Shown piece by piece: positions 6,226-6,339 of a stretch of 6,339 nucleotides of DNA. The position numbers were made by a program, and so were the translations under genes. Within the stretch, counting starts at the first letter, position 1, and each line of letters opens with the position of its first letter. The stretch lies in NCBI GenBank assembly GCA_026387555.1, contig JAPLLM010000104.1, positions 918 to 7,256 of the forward strand, given 5' to 3'. Source of the stretch: Candidatus Omnitrophota bacterium. GTDB lineage: Bacteria > Omnitrophota > Gorgyraeia > Gygaellales > Profunditerraquicolaceae. The notes beneath the pieces are model-generated. The model saw only the letters and a program-made list of their open reading frames with translations, was not told the DNA's origin and did no database searches.

Positions 6226-6339
6226 AAAGTTTAGCTGCTTGTTTCTTAAGCGCTTCAGCCTTGTCCGTCTTCTCCCAGATAAGCCCCTCTTCATTGCGTC
6301 CGAAGTGGCCGGAGCAAGCTGTCTTCCTATATATAGGAT
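6224..6339 (-). CDS. metK: S-adenosylmethionine synthetase, C-terminal end only
   Basis: MetK makes S-adenosylmethionine from methionine and ATP. Only the last 37 residues are in the window. They begin PIYRKTACSGHFGR and continue NEEGLIWEKTDKAEALKKQ to a TAA stop. The PIY-x-x-TA-x-x-GHFGR and WEKTD motifs are the characteristic MetK C-terminus (E. coli has PIYKETAAYGHFGR and WEKTD). Most of the gene lies beyond 6339. Pairing with ahcY ten bases downstream forms a SAM-cycle unit that makes the methyl donor and clears its by-product. Any promoter or SAM riboswitch would be upstream of metK, outside the window. Confidence 0.93.
   Translation of the reverse strand, partial: PIYRKTACSGHFGRNEEGLIWEKTDKAEALKKQAAKL

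Noticed and set aside
6214..6294. N-terminal extension of AhcY by 27 residues to a start at 6294
   Set aside because: It overlaps the conserved metK C-terminus in another frame. The added residues are Arg/Lys-rich and non-conserved, and a good Shine-Dalgarno precedes the ATG at 6213.

Overview
The window is one strand of a compact bacterial gene cluster. All genes lie on the minus strand, so transcription runs from high to low coordinates: end of metK (6339-6224), ahcY (6213-4957), pfkA (4960-3976), a class II fructose-bisphosphate-aldolase-like gene (3889-2535), ilvD (2533-881) and the first half of ilvB (884-1, running off the window). Spacing is operon-like: 10 nt between metK and ahcY, a 4-nt GTGA overlap for ahcY/pfkA, 1 nt between the aldolase gene and ilvD, and a 4-nt ATGA overlap for ilvD/ilvB. 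The only real gap is 86 nt in front of the aldolase gene. There are no tRNAs, rRNAs, CRISPR arrays, mobile elements or convincing intrinsic terminators, and no gene-free stretch over 300 bases.

Functionally the cluster joins three blocks of housekeeping metabolism: the S-adenosylmethionine cycle (MetK, AhcY), upper glycolysis (Pfk and the aldolase) and branched-chain amino acid synthesis (IlvD, IlvB). The DHAD is a 550-residue form that, from memory, resembles methanogen and other archaeal versions, and the AHCY is the short archaeal/thermophile-like form. With mid-range GC and standard bacterial Shine-Dalgarno sites, this suggests an uncultured bacterium of a deep candidate phylum. Omnitrophota is a guess from recollection and not proven by the sequence.

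The most striking feature is that both glycolytic genes are broken in frame by a short tandem duplication. pfkA carries an exact 25-bp tandem repeat (4846-4895) after codon 30. The aldolase gene carries a 29-bp tandem repeat (2932-2989) after codon 310, whose two copies differ at three positions, all synonymous third-codon positions. Removing one copy restores full-length proteins of 319 and 441 residues. The synonymous-only divergence suggests that two strain haplotypes were joined without collapsing their overlap, meaning a metagenome-assembly artefact, rather than genuine pseudogenisation. This needs read-level checking. A second point of interest is a pair of mutually exclusive hairpins directly abutting the Shine-Dalgarno site of the aldolase gene.

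I found no convincing novel biological system. The window reads as ordinary core metabolism with an unusual gene combination and two suspicious frame-breaking repeats.
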